From an uncultured Bacteroides sp. (GTDB lineage Bacteria; Bacteroidota; Bacteroidia; Bacteroidales; Bacteroidaceae): a stretch of DNA of 11,727 bases. The translations under genes were made by a program, and so were the position numbers. The stretch lies in contig CAMTFK010000141.1 in assembly GCA_947071285.1 (NCBI GenBank), positions 1 through 11,727 of the forward strand. The letters are read 5' to 3'. Of the stretch, positions 1 to 6,586 are shown one piece after another (the stretch's first letter is position 1; every line of letters begins with the position of its first letter). The notes below the pieces were generated by a model. The model was not told where the DNA came from and did no database searches. It saw nothing but the letters and a program-made list of their open reading frames with translations.

Positions 1-702
1 CAAATACAACCTAATGGAGACAGTGTACAGGAGTGCCTGATGCGCGCACTTGCCACATTGATGCGCCGTGAAGTAGAGGTTATCGGTGCCGGACGTACCG
101 ATGCCGGTGTGCATGCTTCCCTGATGGTAGCCCACTTTGATAGTGACGAACCATTGGATACTGCCTTTTTTACCGACAAGCTGAATCGCCTTCTGCCACC
201 GGACATCTCTATCTACCGTATCCGTGCAGTGAAGCCCGATGCGCATGCCCGTTTTGATGCAACAGCCCGCATGTATAAATACTACGTGACCACAGCTAAA
301 TCTCCCTTCAACCGCCAATATCGTTGCCGTCTTTTCCAGGCGCCGGACTTTGAGCGAATGAACGAAGCTGCCCGTATTTTGTTTGATTATACGGACTTCA
401 CCAGTTTCAGCAAGCTGCATACGGATGTAAAAACAAACAATTGCCGCATCATGCATGCTGCCTGGACGCAGGTAGATGATGTAACCTGGGTGTTCACCAT
501 TCAGGCCGACCGTTTCCTGCGCAATATGGTTCGTGCAGTAGTAGGAACTTTGCTTGAAGTAGGCCGTGGTAAGCTCACTATTGATGGTTTTCGCCGTGTC
601 ATCGAGCAGAAAGACCGTTGCAAAGCCGGTACATCCGTCCCCGGCAACGCCCTGTTTCTGGTAGATGTCACCTATCCGGAAGAACTGTTTATCACCAGTT
701 GA
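1..702 (+). CDS. truA: tRNA pseudouridine(38-40) synthase TruA, 5' end missing
   Basis: TruA converts uridines at positions 38-40 of the tRNA anticodon stem-loop to pseudouridine in the cytoplasm. The reading frame is open to the first base of the window: the first 13 codons read QIQPNGDSVQECL, typical TruA sequence, so the ATG at 40 is internal and the true start lies upstream. The catalytic motif GAGRTDAGVHA is intact (the Asp encoded at 100-102 is the expected nucleophile), and the C-terminal segment FLRNMVRAVVGTLLEVGRG is characteristic of the family. It ends at a TGA at 700-702. A transporter gene follows after 64 A+T-rich bases on the same strand with no visible terminator, so co-transcription is possible. 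Family assignment is very secure; only the N-terminus is unseen. Confidence 0.96.
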   Translation, partial: QIQPNGDSVQECLMRALATLMRREVEVIGAGRTDAGVHASLMVAHFDSDEPLDTAFFTDKLNRLLPPDISIYRIRAVKPDAHARFDATARMYKYYVTTAKSPFNRQYRCRLFQAPDFERMNEAARILFDYTDFTSFSKLHTDVKTNNCRIMHAAWTQVDDVTWVFTIQADRFLRNMVRAVVGTLLEVGRGKLTIDGFRRVIEQKDRCKAGTSVPGNALFLVDVTYPEELFITS

Positions 703-766
703 GAATGGCAGATGCTCTTATCCCAACCTCATTTTTTGATTTTTAATTTTCAATTTTTAATTTAAT

Positions 767-1663
767 ATGTGGTTATTACTTGCTTTCCTCTCAGCCACCT
801 TGCTGGGATTTTATGATGCTTTCAAGAAAAAGTCATTGCGCGACAATGCCGTGCTTCCCGTTCTGTTCCTGAATACGGTGTTTTCCAGTATGATATTTCT
901 TCCATTCATACTTATTTCCGCTTTTACCCCTGCATTGAGCGGAACGATGTTTGATGTGCCCGTTGTAGGTTGGGAAGTTCATAAGTTTATAGTTATCAAG
1001 TCTTTTATCGTTCTTTCCTCCTGGATATTCGGCTATTTCGGCATGAAGCATTTGCCCCTGACCATTGTAGGGCCGATTAATGCTACCCGTCCCGTAATGG
1101 TGCTGGTGGGTGCCATGTTGATATTCGGCGAACGCTTGAATCTGTATCAGTGGATTGGAGTCATGCTTGCTGTGCTTTCTTTCTTTATGTTGAGCCGTTC
1201 CGGCAAGAAAGAGGGCATCGACTTCAAGCATAACAAGTGGATACTCTTCATTGTGCTTGCCGCCATCACCGGTGCCGTCAGCGGACTGTATGACAAATAT
1301 CTGATGAAGCAATTCAACCCTATGGTTGTGCAGTCGTGGTACAATGTCTATCAGGTGTTTATCATGTGCCCCATCATTCTTTTGCTATGGTATCCCAAGC
1401 GCAAAGAAAGCACGCCTTTCCGGTGGGACTGGACCATCATCCTGATATCCATCTTCCTCAGTGCCGCCGACTTTGCCTACTTCTATGCCCTGAGCTATGA
1501 AGATTCCATGATTTCCATAGTCTCCATGGTTCGCCGTGGCAGTGTAGTGGTTTCCTTCCTTTTCGGAGCGCTCTTCTTCCGTGAAAAGAATTTAAAAAGC
1601 AAGGCTGTCGACCTCATTTTGGTATTGATTGGAATGTTCTTCCTGTATTTGGGGAGTAAATAA
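767..1663 (+). CDS. DMT superfamily (EamA-type) membrane transporter
   Basis: A 298-residue, strongly hydrophobic inner-membrane protein with about ten predicted membrane segments in two similar halves, the architecture of drug/metabolite transporters of the EamA family. The first half ends with the family-like stretch MLIFGERLNLYQWIGVMLAVLS (roughly residues 117-138) and the second with FGALFFREKNLKSKAVDLILVLIG (roughly 266-289). These are the two copies of the conserved 'GE/RE...W.G...I..G' repeat. A short charged linker (SGKKEGIDFKHNK) lies between the halves. The substrate cannot be inferred: members export amino acids, nucleotides or drugs, and nothing nearby narrows it. The ATG follows an A+T-rich stretch without a Shine-Dalgarno sequence, usual for this phylum. 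Confidence 0.88.
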   Translation: MWLLLAFLSATLLGFYDAFKKKSLRDNAVLPVLFLNTVFSSMIFLPFILISAFTPALSGTMFDVPVVGWEVHKFIVIKSFIVLSSWIFGYFGMKHLPLTIVGPINATRPVMVLVGAMLIFGERLNLYQWIGVMLAVLSFFMLSRSGKKEGIDFKHNKWILFIVLAAITGAVSGLYDKYLMKQFNPMVVQSWYNVYQVFIMCPIILLLWYPKRKESTPFRWDWTIILISIFLSAADFAYFYALSYEDSMISIVSMVRRGSVVVSFLFGALFFREKNLKSKAVDLILVLIGMFFLYLGSK

Positions 1664-1699
1664 GTTAAGTATAGATAATCATTTAATAAGATATTTAAT

Positions 1700-1740
1700 G
1701 TTTTCTGAATATTGGAAAAATGTTTTGATTCTTGGAAAAC
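1700..1740. repeat. repeated half-sites over the higBA promoter, candidate operator
   Basis: TTGGAAAA occurs twice in direct orientation, at 1712-1719 and 1732-1739, exactly 20 bases apart. Each copy is the right half of a loose inverted repeat: GTTTTC (1700-1705) with GAAAA (1715-1719), and GTTTT (1722-1726) with AAAAC (1736-1740). The second copy lies between the -33 and -7 elements. By analogy with other type II systems, whose antitoxin or toxin-antitoxin complex binds its own promoter, this is a plausible HigA binding region. The repeats are seen; the role is inferred. Confidence 0.4.
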
Positions 1741-1754
1741 AACTGTTACCTTTG
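1724..1754 (+). promoter_or_regulatory. Bacteroidota promoter of the higB-higA-msrC unit
   Basis: The -33 element TTTG (1724-1727) and the -7 element TACCTTTG (1747-1754, consensus TAnnTTTG) are both exact and separated by 19 bases, the standard spacing. Transcription should begin around 1760, about a dozen bases before the ATG at 1772. This position rules out the TTG start at 1712, which lies upstream of the promoter. Confidence 0.8.
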
Positions 1755-1771
1755 TCCTAAATAAGCAAGTA

Positions 1772-2065
1772 ATGAGAATAATATCATTTGCAACCATAAG
1801 AGAGTATGTAAAAAAGCATACTGATGCCGATGTTCCTCTGCGTGATTGGTATAAAAAAACAGAAAAGGCAGAATGGAAATGCTTGGCTGATATAAAACAA
1901 ACGTTTAATAGTGTTGATTATGTGGGTAATGACAGGTTTGTTTTTAATATCAAGGGGAATGATTACCGGCTGGTTGCAATAGTGTTGTTTGCCGCTAAAA
2001 AGGTATTTATCCGTTTTATAGGCACTCATAAAGAATATGATAATAAGGACTGTTCTAATGCTTGA
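1772..2065 (+). CDS. higB: HigB-family (RelE fold) mRNA interferase toxin
   Basis: A 97-residue basic protein matching the HigB_toxin family, RelE-like ribosome-dependent RNases of type II toxin-antitoxin systems. Diagnostic stretches are FVFNIKGNDYRL (residues 57-68) and VFIRFIGTHKEYD (78-90), the conserved strands and C-terminal His/Tyr region of the family. The N-terminal ISFATIREYVKKH helix and DWYKKTEKAEWKCLADIKQTF are also typical. The ATG at 1772 is chosen because the promoter lies inside the longer TTG-initiated frame. The toxin gene precedes the antitoxin gene, the order usual for higBA. Base composition is A+T-rich (22 of 60 bases are G or C in 1801-1860), compatible with horizontal acquisition. 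Toxicity itself is not shown by sequence. Confidence 0.88.
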   Translation: MRIISFATIREYVKKHTDADVPLRDWYKKTEKAEWKCLADIKQTFNSVDYVGNDRFVFNIKGNDYRLVAIVLFAAKKVFIRFIGTHKEYDNKDCSNA

Positions 2066-2106
2066 TATTGCATATTCGTGAGACACACGTAAAAACTGTA
2101 GATTGT

Positions 2107-2472
2107 ATGGCAAAGATAAAAACAGAGAAACAGTACAAGGCGGCTTGTGCCAGAATTGAAGAGTTGCTGAAAGTGGTTACTAACGAGACGCCTACTGATA
2201 ACAGGAACTACCTCGAATTGGATTTGATTTCCGATTTGGTAGCGGATTATGAGGAAGAACATTTTCCAATCAAAGTTCCCTCTTTGGTTGATGTTCTCAA
2301 ACTCCGGATGTATGAGATGGGACTGACTCAAACGAAATTGTCAGAACTATTGAATGTTAGTCCTTCACGTGTCAGCGAGTATCTTTCGGGTAAATGCGAA
2401 CCTACTTTGAAGGTGGCTCGTGAGATGAGCAGAAAACTGAATATTGATGCTCACATTGTATTAGGAGTGTAA
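2107..2472 (+). CDS. higA: HigA-family antitoxin with XRE helix-turn-helix
   Basis: A 121-residue protein whose C-terminal part (about residues 60-120) is an XRE/Cro-type DNA-binding domain. LTQTKLSELLNVSPSRVSEYLSGK (73-96) reads as the helix-turn-helix. The N-terminal half (KTEKQYKAACARIEELL...YLELDLISDLVADYEEEHFP) is the acidic helical segment seen in HigA antitoxins that accompany this HigB type and likely contacts the toxin. The ATG at 2107 is preferred over the TTG at 2062, which overlaps the higB stop and would add residues unlike HigA. The gap to higB is 41 bases. Its product probably neutralises HigB and represses the promoter at 1724-1754. The last codons carry an AGGAG that can serve the next gene. 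Confidence 0.86.
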   Translation: MAKIKTEKQYKAACARIEELLKVVTNETPTDNRNYLELDLISDLVADYEEEHFPIKVPSLVDVLKLRMYEMGLTQTKLSELLNVSPSRVSEYLSGKCEPTLKVAREMSRKLNIDAHIVLGV

Positions 2473-2474
2473 TC

Positions 2475-2945
2475 ATGGCAGAAGATTTATGTATCAGCAA
2501 TGGCAGCAAGGCCGAGAAGTATCAAACTTTACTTCCCCAGATCAAGAGCCTGATTGAAGGTGAGGATGACCTCATAGCCAATCTGGCAAATGTTTCGGCT
2601 GCACTGAAAGAGACTTTCGGATTCTTTTGGGCAGGCTTCTATCTGGTGAAGGGGGAAGAATTGGTGTTGGGCCCTTTTCAGGGACCGATAGCTTGCACAC
2701 GAATCAAGAAAGGACGGGGTGTTTGCGGCACGGCATGGGCTAAGGCGGAAACACTTGTTGTGCCCGATGTCGATGCATTTCCCGGACATATAGCTTGCAG
2801 TTCCTTGTCTCGTTCGGAGATAGTGGTTCCGCTGGTTCTTGGAAACGGCGAGGTGTGGGGCGTGCTTGATATAGACAGTGAGAATTTGAATACCTTTGAC
2901 GCAACAGATGCACGCTTTCTTGAAGAAGTGTGTTCCTGGCTTTGA
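2475..2945 (+). CDS. msrC: free methionine-(R)-sulfoxide reductase, GAF domain
   Basis: This cytosolic GAF-domain enzyme reduces free methionine-(R)-sulfoxide using thioredoxin-type electrons. At 156 residues it has the usual full length. The three family cysteines are present: Cys74 and Cys84 in IACTRIKKGRGVCGTAW, and Cys108 in HIACSS, the equivalents of the catalytic and resolving residues of E. coli and yeast fRMsr. FGFFWAGFYLV and GVLDIDSENLNTF are also family hallmarks. The ATG lies 2 bases after the higA stop, with AGGAG (2463-2467) 7 bases upstream inside higA, so translation is probably coupled to the antitoxin gene. No separate promoter is evident. A secreted DUF3256 protein follows 52 bases later. 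Confidence 0.92.
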   Translation: MAEDLCISNGSKAEKYQTLLPQIKSLIEGEDDLIANLANVSAALKETFGFFWAGFYLVKGEELVLGPFQGPIACTRIKKGRGVCGTAWAKAETLVVPDVDAFPGHIACSSLSRSEIVVPLVLGNGEVWGVLDIDSENLNTFDATDARFLEEVCSWL

Positions 2946-2997
2946 TGCGTGAAGTTGAAGTGACAGAATATAGAATTTGAAATAACAGAAAAATAAT

Positions 2998-3654
2998 ATG
3001 ATGAAGAAATTGACAATGTTCCTATGTTTGGCTTGTGCCTGGATGTGCTCTCTGCAAGCTCAGGAAGCTAAAACTTATTTCAAAAATATGCCCGACAGCC
3101 TCAGTCCGTTACTCACTTCCGTGAACCGTGCCGATTGCATCGACTTCTTGGAAAGCAAAATGAAAGCGGAAGTAACCAACCGTTTCGGGGGTAAATCGGA
3201 AATGACGGAACTTTCTCCCGATTATATCAACGTACAGATGACGCCCCAGAGTTCCTGGCAGATGAAGCTGTTGGCAACGAGCGATACAACGAAGCTGATT
3301 TGTGTTGTAGCTACAGCTTGTGCTCCAGCCTGCGACAGTGATGTTCACTTCTATACAACGGATTGGAAAGAACTGCCAGCTTCTTCTTATCTGACGCTTC
3401 CGGTAATGAAGGACTTTCTGGCTCTGCCCGATACTTTATTGGACTATGAGGTGAGAGATGCCGGCGAAAAGGCGGATATGTTGCTGATAAAAGCCAGCCT
3501 TTCTGCAAAGGATGATACCCTGACTTTCACTTTCACTACACCGGATTATATGGATAAAGAAGCGGCAGAGAAACTGAAACCGTATCTCCGCCGCCCTGTT
3601 GTTTATGTTTGGAAAGGAAACAGTTACGAGCTACGAGCTACAAGTAACAAGTAG
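2998..3654 (+). CDS. secreted DUF3256 family protein
   Basis: A 218-residue protein with an N-terminal signal peptide (basic MMKK, hydrophobic LTMFLCLACAWMCSL, likely cut after LQA at residue 21), so it should act in the periplasm. The rest (NMPDSLSPLLTSVNRADCIDFLESKM..., then an acidic all-beta-looking region) matches the Bacteroidales-specific family DUF3256, of unknown function. Either ATG (2998 or 3001) could start it. The last eight codons and the TAG stop lie in the left arm of a long palindrome (3629-3719), so the C-terminal residues YELRATSNK may have been set by insertion or spread of that repeat rather than by selection on the protein. It is co-directional with msrC and may share its transcript. 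Confidence 0.8.
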   Translation: MMKKLTMFLCLACAWMCSLQAQEAKTYFKNMPDSLSPLLTSVNRADCIDFLESKMKAEVTNRFGGKSEMTELSPDYINVQMTPQSSWQMKLLATSDTTKLICVVATACAPACDSDVHFYTTDWKELPASSYLTLPVMKDFLALPDTLLDYEVRDAGEKADMLLIKASLSAKDDTLTFTFTTPDYMDKEAAEKLKPYLRRPVVYVWKGNSYELRATSNK

Positions 3655-3719
3655 CTGCGCTGTGTTGCTATCGCACTCGGAAGCTACTTGTCACTTGTAG
3701 CCTTTTGTAGCTCGTAGCT
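3629..3719. repeat. long imperfect palindrome between convergent genes
   Basis: The left arm (3629-3656) and right arm (3682-3719) are complementary over 28 positions, apart from one A/G difference and a 10-base bulge in the right arm (about 3696-3705). A 25-base loop lies between. The arms are built from short units such as GAGCTAC and CTACAAGT, so each arm is itself repetitive. The left arm contains the TAG stop of the DUF3256 gene (3652-3654) and the right arm the TAG stop of the YitT gene (3718-3720, one base beyond the arm). A hairpin here could end or stabilise both transcripts. There is no clear poly-T tract, so intrinsic termination is uncertain. Confidence 0.75.
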
Positions 3720-4608
3720 ATTTCACCTTTATTCTGTCGAATCCTTCCCCGTATACCCCGATAACCGCACTCTGCGATACAAAGGCATTCGGGTCTATAT
3801 CTTTTATCAACCGGAAAATGATAGTCGATTCCCGCTTCTTGGCGAGTACGAACAGCATTTTCTGTTCCTTGCCGCTATAGAATCCCGAAGCATTGATAAC
3901 AGTGGCTCCCCGATGCGGATATACATTGATGTGCCGGGCTATTTCTTCATATTTCTCACTGATTATGAAGAACTGGACCGATTGCCGGGCGCTGTTCACC
4001 ACCTGGTCGAGCACAAAACTACAAATGTAGAGGGTTACATAACCATAAACTACCTTTTCCCAATCTTTCAGTGCAAAGTAACTGGAAGAGATGATAATCA
4101 GGTCACAAACCAGCATTACCCGCCCCAGTGTGATGTCACGGTATTTGTTGATGATGGCAGCGATGATATCCGTTCCGCCCGTACTTCCGTTAGAGGAGAA
4201 AGCGATGCCGATGCCACCTCCGCAGAGGGATGCACCGATGACGCACGCCATGAAAGGTTGGTCGTGTAGCAACACCACCCCGCCTGCCAGTTTCTGTATC
4301 ACGGACAGGAAGAATGTCAGCGTGAACACCGCAAATACAGTTTTGATGCTGAACTTCCATCCCAAAATACGGATAGAGAGCAACAGCAGGACTAAGTTGA
4401 TGCTGAAATACGTATATTGCACAGGAAAGCCTGTTGCAAAATAGATGATAGAAGCGATGCCGGGAACTCCTCCGGTGGTTATATCATTGGGTAACAGGAA
4501 TACTGTCCAGCCGATGCCATAAAGAATCAAGCCCAGGGCAATCATTACATAATCTCTTGTTTCCCGGAGCAGACTTTGCCGTGACGGGACATTTACAATC
4601 TTCTTCAT
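3718..4608 (-). CDS. YitT family membrane protein (DUF161/DUF2179)
   Basis: A 296-residue inner-membrane protein with about five to six membrane segments in the first 210 residues, followed by a soluble C-terminal DUF2179 domain (about 213-293: VQFFIISEKYEEI, RGATVINASGFYSGKEQKMLF, AFVSQSAVIGVYGEGFDRI). Early landmarks of the family are LPNDITTGGVPGIASI (39-54) and the glycine-rich SLCGGGIGIAFSSNGSTGGTDIIA (127-150). The molecular function of this widespread family is not established, so none is assigned. The start has no Shine-Dalgarno sequence. Its own promoter and a palindromic operator candidate lie in the 148 bases separating it from the RNA-repair operon, so it is probably transcribed independently of it. 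Confidence 0.9.
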   Translation of the reverse strand: MKKIVNVPSRQSLLRETRDYVMIALGLILYGIGWTVFLLPNDITTGGVPGIASIIYFATGFPVQYTYFSINLVLLLLSIRILGWKFSIKTVFAVFTLTFFLSVIQKLAGGVVLLHDQPFMACVIGASLCGGGIGIAFSSNGSTGGTDIIAAIINKYRDITLGRVMLVCDLIIISSSYFALKDWEKVVYGYVTLYICSFVLDQVVNSARQSVQFFIISEKYEEIARHINVYPHRGATVINASGFYSGKEQKMLFVLAKKRESTIIFRLIKDIDPNAFVSQSAVIGVYGEGFDRIKVK

Positions 4609-4688
4609 CTGACTTTATACGCAAGTATGGGTTATAACTAATTTGACAAGCTTTCTCATGATAAATGTGTTTTGGCCGTAAATCGGCG

Positions 4689-4696
4689 CAAAGATA
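4689..4696 (-). promoter_or_regulatory. -7 promoter element for the YitT gene
   Basis: On the minus strand this reads TATCTTTG, an exact match to TAnnTTTG, about 80 bases upstream of the YitT start. The nearest TTTG (4724-4721) is 24 bases away rather than 19-21, so the -33 element is imperfect. That is tolerable for a regulated promoter. Confidence 0.5.
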
Positions 4697-4705
4697 AATC
4701 TAATT

Positions 4706-4725
4706 TTTTGAATACTTGTTCAAAA
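4706..4725. promoter_or_regulatory. 20-bp palindromic operator candidate upstream of YitT
   Basis: TTTTGAA (4706-4712) and TTCAAAA (4719-4725) form a perfect 7-bp inverted repeat with a 6-base spacer, overlapping the expected -33 region of the YitT promoter. Its size and symmetry suit a dimeric transcription factor. It is not followed by a T-tract on the strand of either gene, so it is not a terminator. The regulator is unknown. Confidence 0.4.
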
Positions 4726-4756
4726 GGGTATGGTTCGTGAGGGGTGAACTTAAAAT

Positions 4757-5869
4757 TTATTTGCTGATGAGATACACCACCTCATGCGCTTCCGTCAACT
4801 GTGGAATTTCCAGCCTGCCGAGCATTGCATCCAGTACAGGCTCGGGAACCATGAATTCCCGTTCACGGTTTTGCTTGCGCCACACTTCATAGGGCTTTTC
4901 GATATAGACAATCTTCACTCTCGCTCCATACGTGATAAATAAATCAATCAGTTGGGAGCGCATTTGTTGTGAGATGTTAGTCGCATTCCATACGAAGCTC
5001 TGCCCTTTACGCAGGTAATTGCGTGCCTCTTCTTTAGCTTCCTGAACAACCCTGCCATTGGCGGATTTATCCGTCGGGCTGACTTTGTGTTTCCGCCGGA
5101 TGGCATCGAGGCTGATGACCGGAATATCCTGTGACAAGGTGCTGAGATAATAATCTTTTCCCATACCCGGAAGACCGGAGAGCAAAGTTACTTCACATTT
5201 GAAATCATCATGCGGGATATAATCTATATAACTATTTTCCGTCCGGAAGTAATGGAAGCGGGCATGGCTGGTTGCAAAATCACGTGCTTTTCCCCAGCAA
5301 TCCTGTTCACGGCAAAGCATTTCAAAGAGTTCGGCTGATTCCATCAGACTTGCCTTATCTCTACAGATGCGTCCTTGAATATCCGATACAGAAAGTATTT
5401 TCAGCATACGTGTATTCACTCTGAGGGATGCCTCGCATACCTTCTTCGCTGGATTCTCCCGTTCCATGACCCAAACCGGCAAACCGTGATAGCGCACCAG
5501 GGCGGCTATTGTTTCGCGAATATGGAATGGGGCGGGGACATCCCTGTAAAGTATGGTGCGTACTGTGTATTCACCGCGCCTGGCATGGCCTTTGGAGGTG
5601 ATTTGTCCTTCCCCTTCATCCACGGATGTGGAGCGTTTCTCCACATCGTGCATCAGTGCGGCAGTCCATAATATTTCCTGCTCGGACATGGATAAAGCCT
5701 GATAATCCGGTTGTTGCTGTAAAGCTTCCAATACCATGCGGGTATGCACGGCTACGTCACCTTCTTCATGGTGTAAGCGATGTTGCGCTACACTACTCAT
5801 GTCTTGCACCCACCGGAACTGTTGTTCCAGTGAGAGCCAATCTTTATTATCTGTCAGTTTCCAATTCAT
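4757..5869 (-). CDS. HD-Pnk: HD phosphoesterase / polynucleotide 5'-kinase
   Basis: A 370-residue two-domain RNA (or DNA) end-healing enzyme. The N-terminal HD domain (about 1-200) carries VH42, the H74-D75 doublet in ALMHDVEKRS, H95, H128 in VRYHGLP and D163 in VSDIQGR, a metal-binding set expected to remove 2',3'-cyclic or 3'-phosphates. The C-terminal P-loop kinase (about 224-370) has GLPGMGKD (232-239), the LDAIRR motif with candidate general base D255, NATN (295-298), and an arginine-rich lid around RKQNREREF (331-339), expected to phosphorylate 5'-OH ends. This is the domain order of the HD-Pnk family described from Runella slithyformis. ATG 5869 is chosen over 5935 because AAAGGAG sits 7 bases upstream. 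It overlaps the end of the RNA ligase gene by 23 bases and is the last gene of the operon. Confidence 0.88.
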   Translation of the reverse strand: MNWKLTDNKDWLSLEQQFRWVQDMSSVAQHRLHHEEGDVAVHTRMVLEALQQQPDYQALSMSEQEILWTAALMHDVEKRSTSVDEGEGQITSKGHARRGEYTVRTILYRDVPAPFHIRETIAALVRYHGLPVWVMERENPAKKVCEASLRVNTRMLKILSVSDIQGRICRDKASLMESAELFEMLCREQDCWGKARDFATSHARFHYFRTENSYIDYIPHDDFKCEVTLLSGLPGMGKDYYLSTLSQDIPVISLDAIRRKHKVSPTDKSANGRVVQEAKEEARNYLRKGQSFVWNATNISQQMRSQLIDLFITYGARVKIVYIEKPYEVWRKQNREREFMVPEPVLDAMLGRLEIPQLTEAHEVVYLISK

Positions 5870-6572
5870 TTTGTTTCTCCTTTCCTGATTCCCAAATGAG
5901 GCGTGCGCGTTTCCAGTTGCGCGTCCAGTGCTCATCGGTTTTTACGTGCCCTTTGCGTACATACTTGAATACGTTGCGGGCAAATTCACTAACGGGATAT
6001 TCACTAATATTACGGGTGACAACACCTTCACGGGTACAATCCATTCCGGTTTGCGGGTCGCGTGAACCGAATACACTCGGTTCTTGTGCCAGACTGATGA
6101 CCTGTTGTTGAAGTGATGCCTGTGTATAATCTTTCACAAACTCTATTCTTAACTCAGGCACCGTTGGCAAATCAAACAATGCGGCATAAAATTTCACTTC
6201 TTCCCATGACAGCCACCTATCCAGATAGCGCACGGCAAATACATAGAAATGCGTTTCCAGTTTGCGATACTCTATTGAATGTACGGCATACAGGTTCTCG
6301 CCGAATATCTCGATATCTCCCAAATCATTTTTCATCAACTCCCAGCGCTCGCGCAGCTCCCTGGTCCACGGTGAGGTGGTGGGCGCTGCATGCGAGCGGG
6401 CAAATACACCATGGCGGCTCAGACAATTATTTTCTCCGTCCAGCTTTTCGGTGTGTATCAGGGTTTCTATTTGCTGGATATCTTCCCAATACGTATGATT
6501 GATGCGGTCATCACTGGTCGTTCCGGGAGAAAACGGATAGTGATAAGTGCGGCCATATTTTTCTGATAACAT
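5847..6572 (-). CDS. ATP-dependent RNA ligase (Rnl-type nucleotidyltransferase)
   Basis: A 241-residue ligase with the full set of covalent nucleotidyltransferase motifs: motif I EKLDGEN with the lysine to be adenylylated at K43, FARSH (57-61), motif III IFGENLY with E92, motif IIIa HFYVFAVR (108-115), motif IV REGVVTR with E182, and motif V VFKYVRK with K203 and K207. Such enzymes join 3'-OH to 5'-phosphate RNA ends via an AMP-RNA intermediate. It resembles the RNA_ligase family that includes T4 Rnl2 but is short, with only a small C-terminal extension, so a partner or a minimal ligase is likely. It starts 14 bases after rtcB with a strong AAGGAG, and the HD-Pnk gene begins within its last codons. 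Substrate specificity is inferred. Confidence 0.88.
   Translation of the reverse strand: MLSEKYGRTYHYPFSPGTTSDDRINHTYWEDIQQIETLIHTEKLDGENNCLSRHGVFARSHAAPTTSPWTRELRERWELMKNDLGDIEIFGENLYAVHSIEYRKLETHFYVFAVRYLDRWLSWEEVKFYAALFDLPTVPELRIEFVKDYTQASLQQQVISLAQEPSVFGSRDPQTGMDCTREGVVTRNISEYPVSEFARNVFKYVRKGHVKTDEHWTRNWKRARLIWESGKEKQNELETDR
5877..5883 (-). promoter_or_regulatory. ribosome binding site of the HD-Pnk gene
   Basis: AAAGGAG on the minus strand, 7 bases before the ATG at 5869 and inside the 3' end of the RNA ligase gene. It decides the start codon and suggests translational coupling. It is notable because genes of this phylum usually lack such sites. Confidence 0.7.
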
Positions 6573-6578
6573 AAGTTG

Positions 6579-6584
6579 CTCCTT
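6579..6584 (-). promoter_or_regulatory. ribosome binding site of the RNA ligase gene
   Basis: AAGGAG on the minus strand, 6 bases before the ATG at 6572 and within the 14-base gap after the rtcB stop. The strong match and tight packing support a single polycistronic mRNA with rtcB. Confidence 0.7.
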
Positions 6585-6586
6585 TC

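Noticed and set aside
1712..1771. N-terminal extension of HigB from a TTG codon
   Set aside because: The exact promoter (1724-1754) lies inside this extension, so it cannot be on the transcript; the ATG at 1772 gives a normal HigB length.
2062..2106. N-terminal extension of HigA from a TTG codon
   Set aside because: It overlaps the higB stop, adds residues unlike HigA, and an in-frame ATG at 2107 fits the family start.
4706..4725. Intrinsic terminator of the RNA-repair operon
   Set aside because: The A/T-only tail is on the wrong side (A-run after the stem on the minus strand) and the stem has few G-C pairs; it fits an operator better.
5870..5935. Longer HD-Pnk protein starting at 5935
   Set aside because: It would overlap the RNA ligase gene much more, and the strong ribosome site points to the ATG at 5869.
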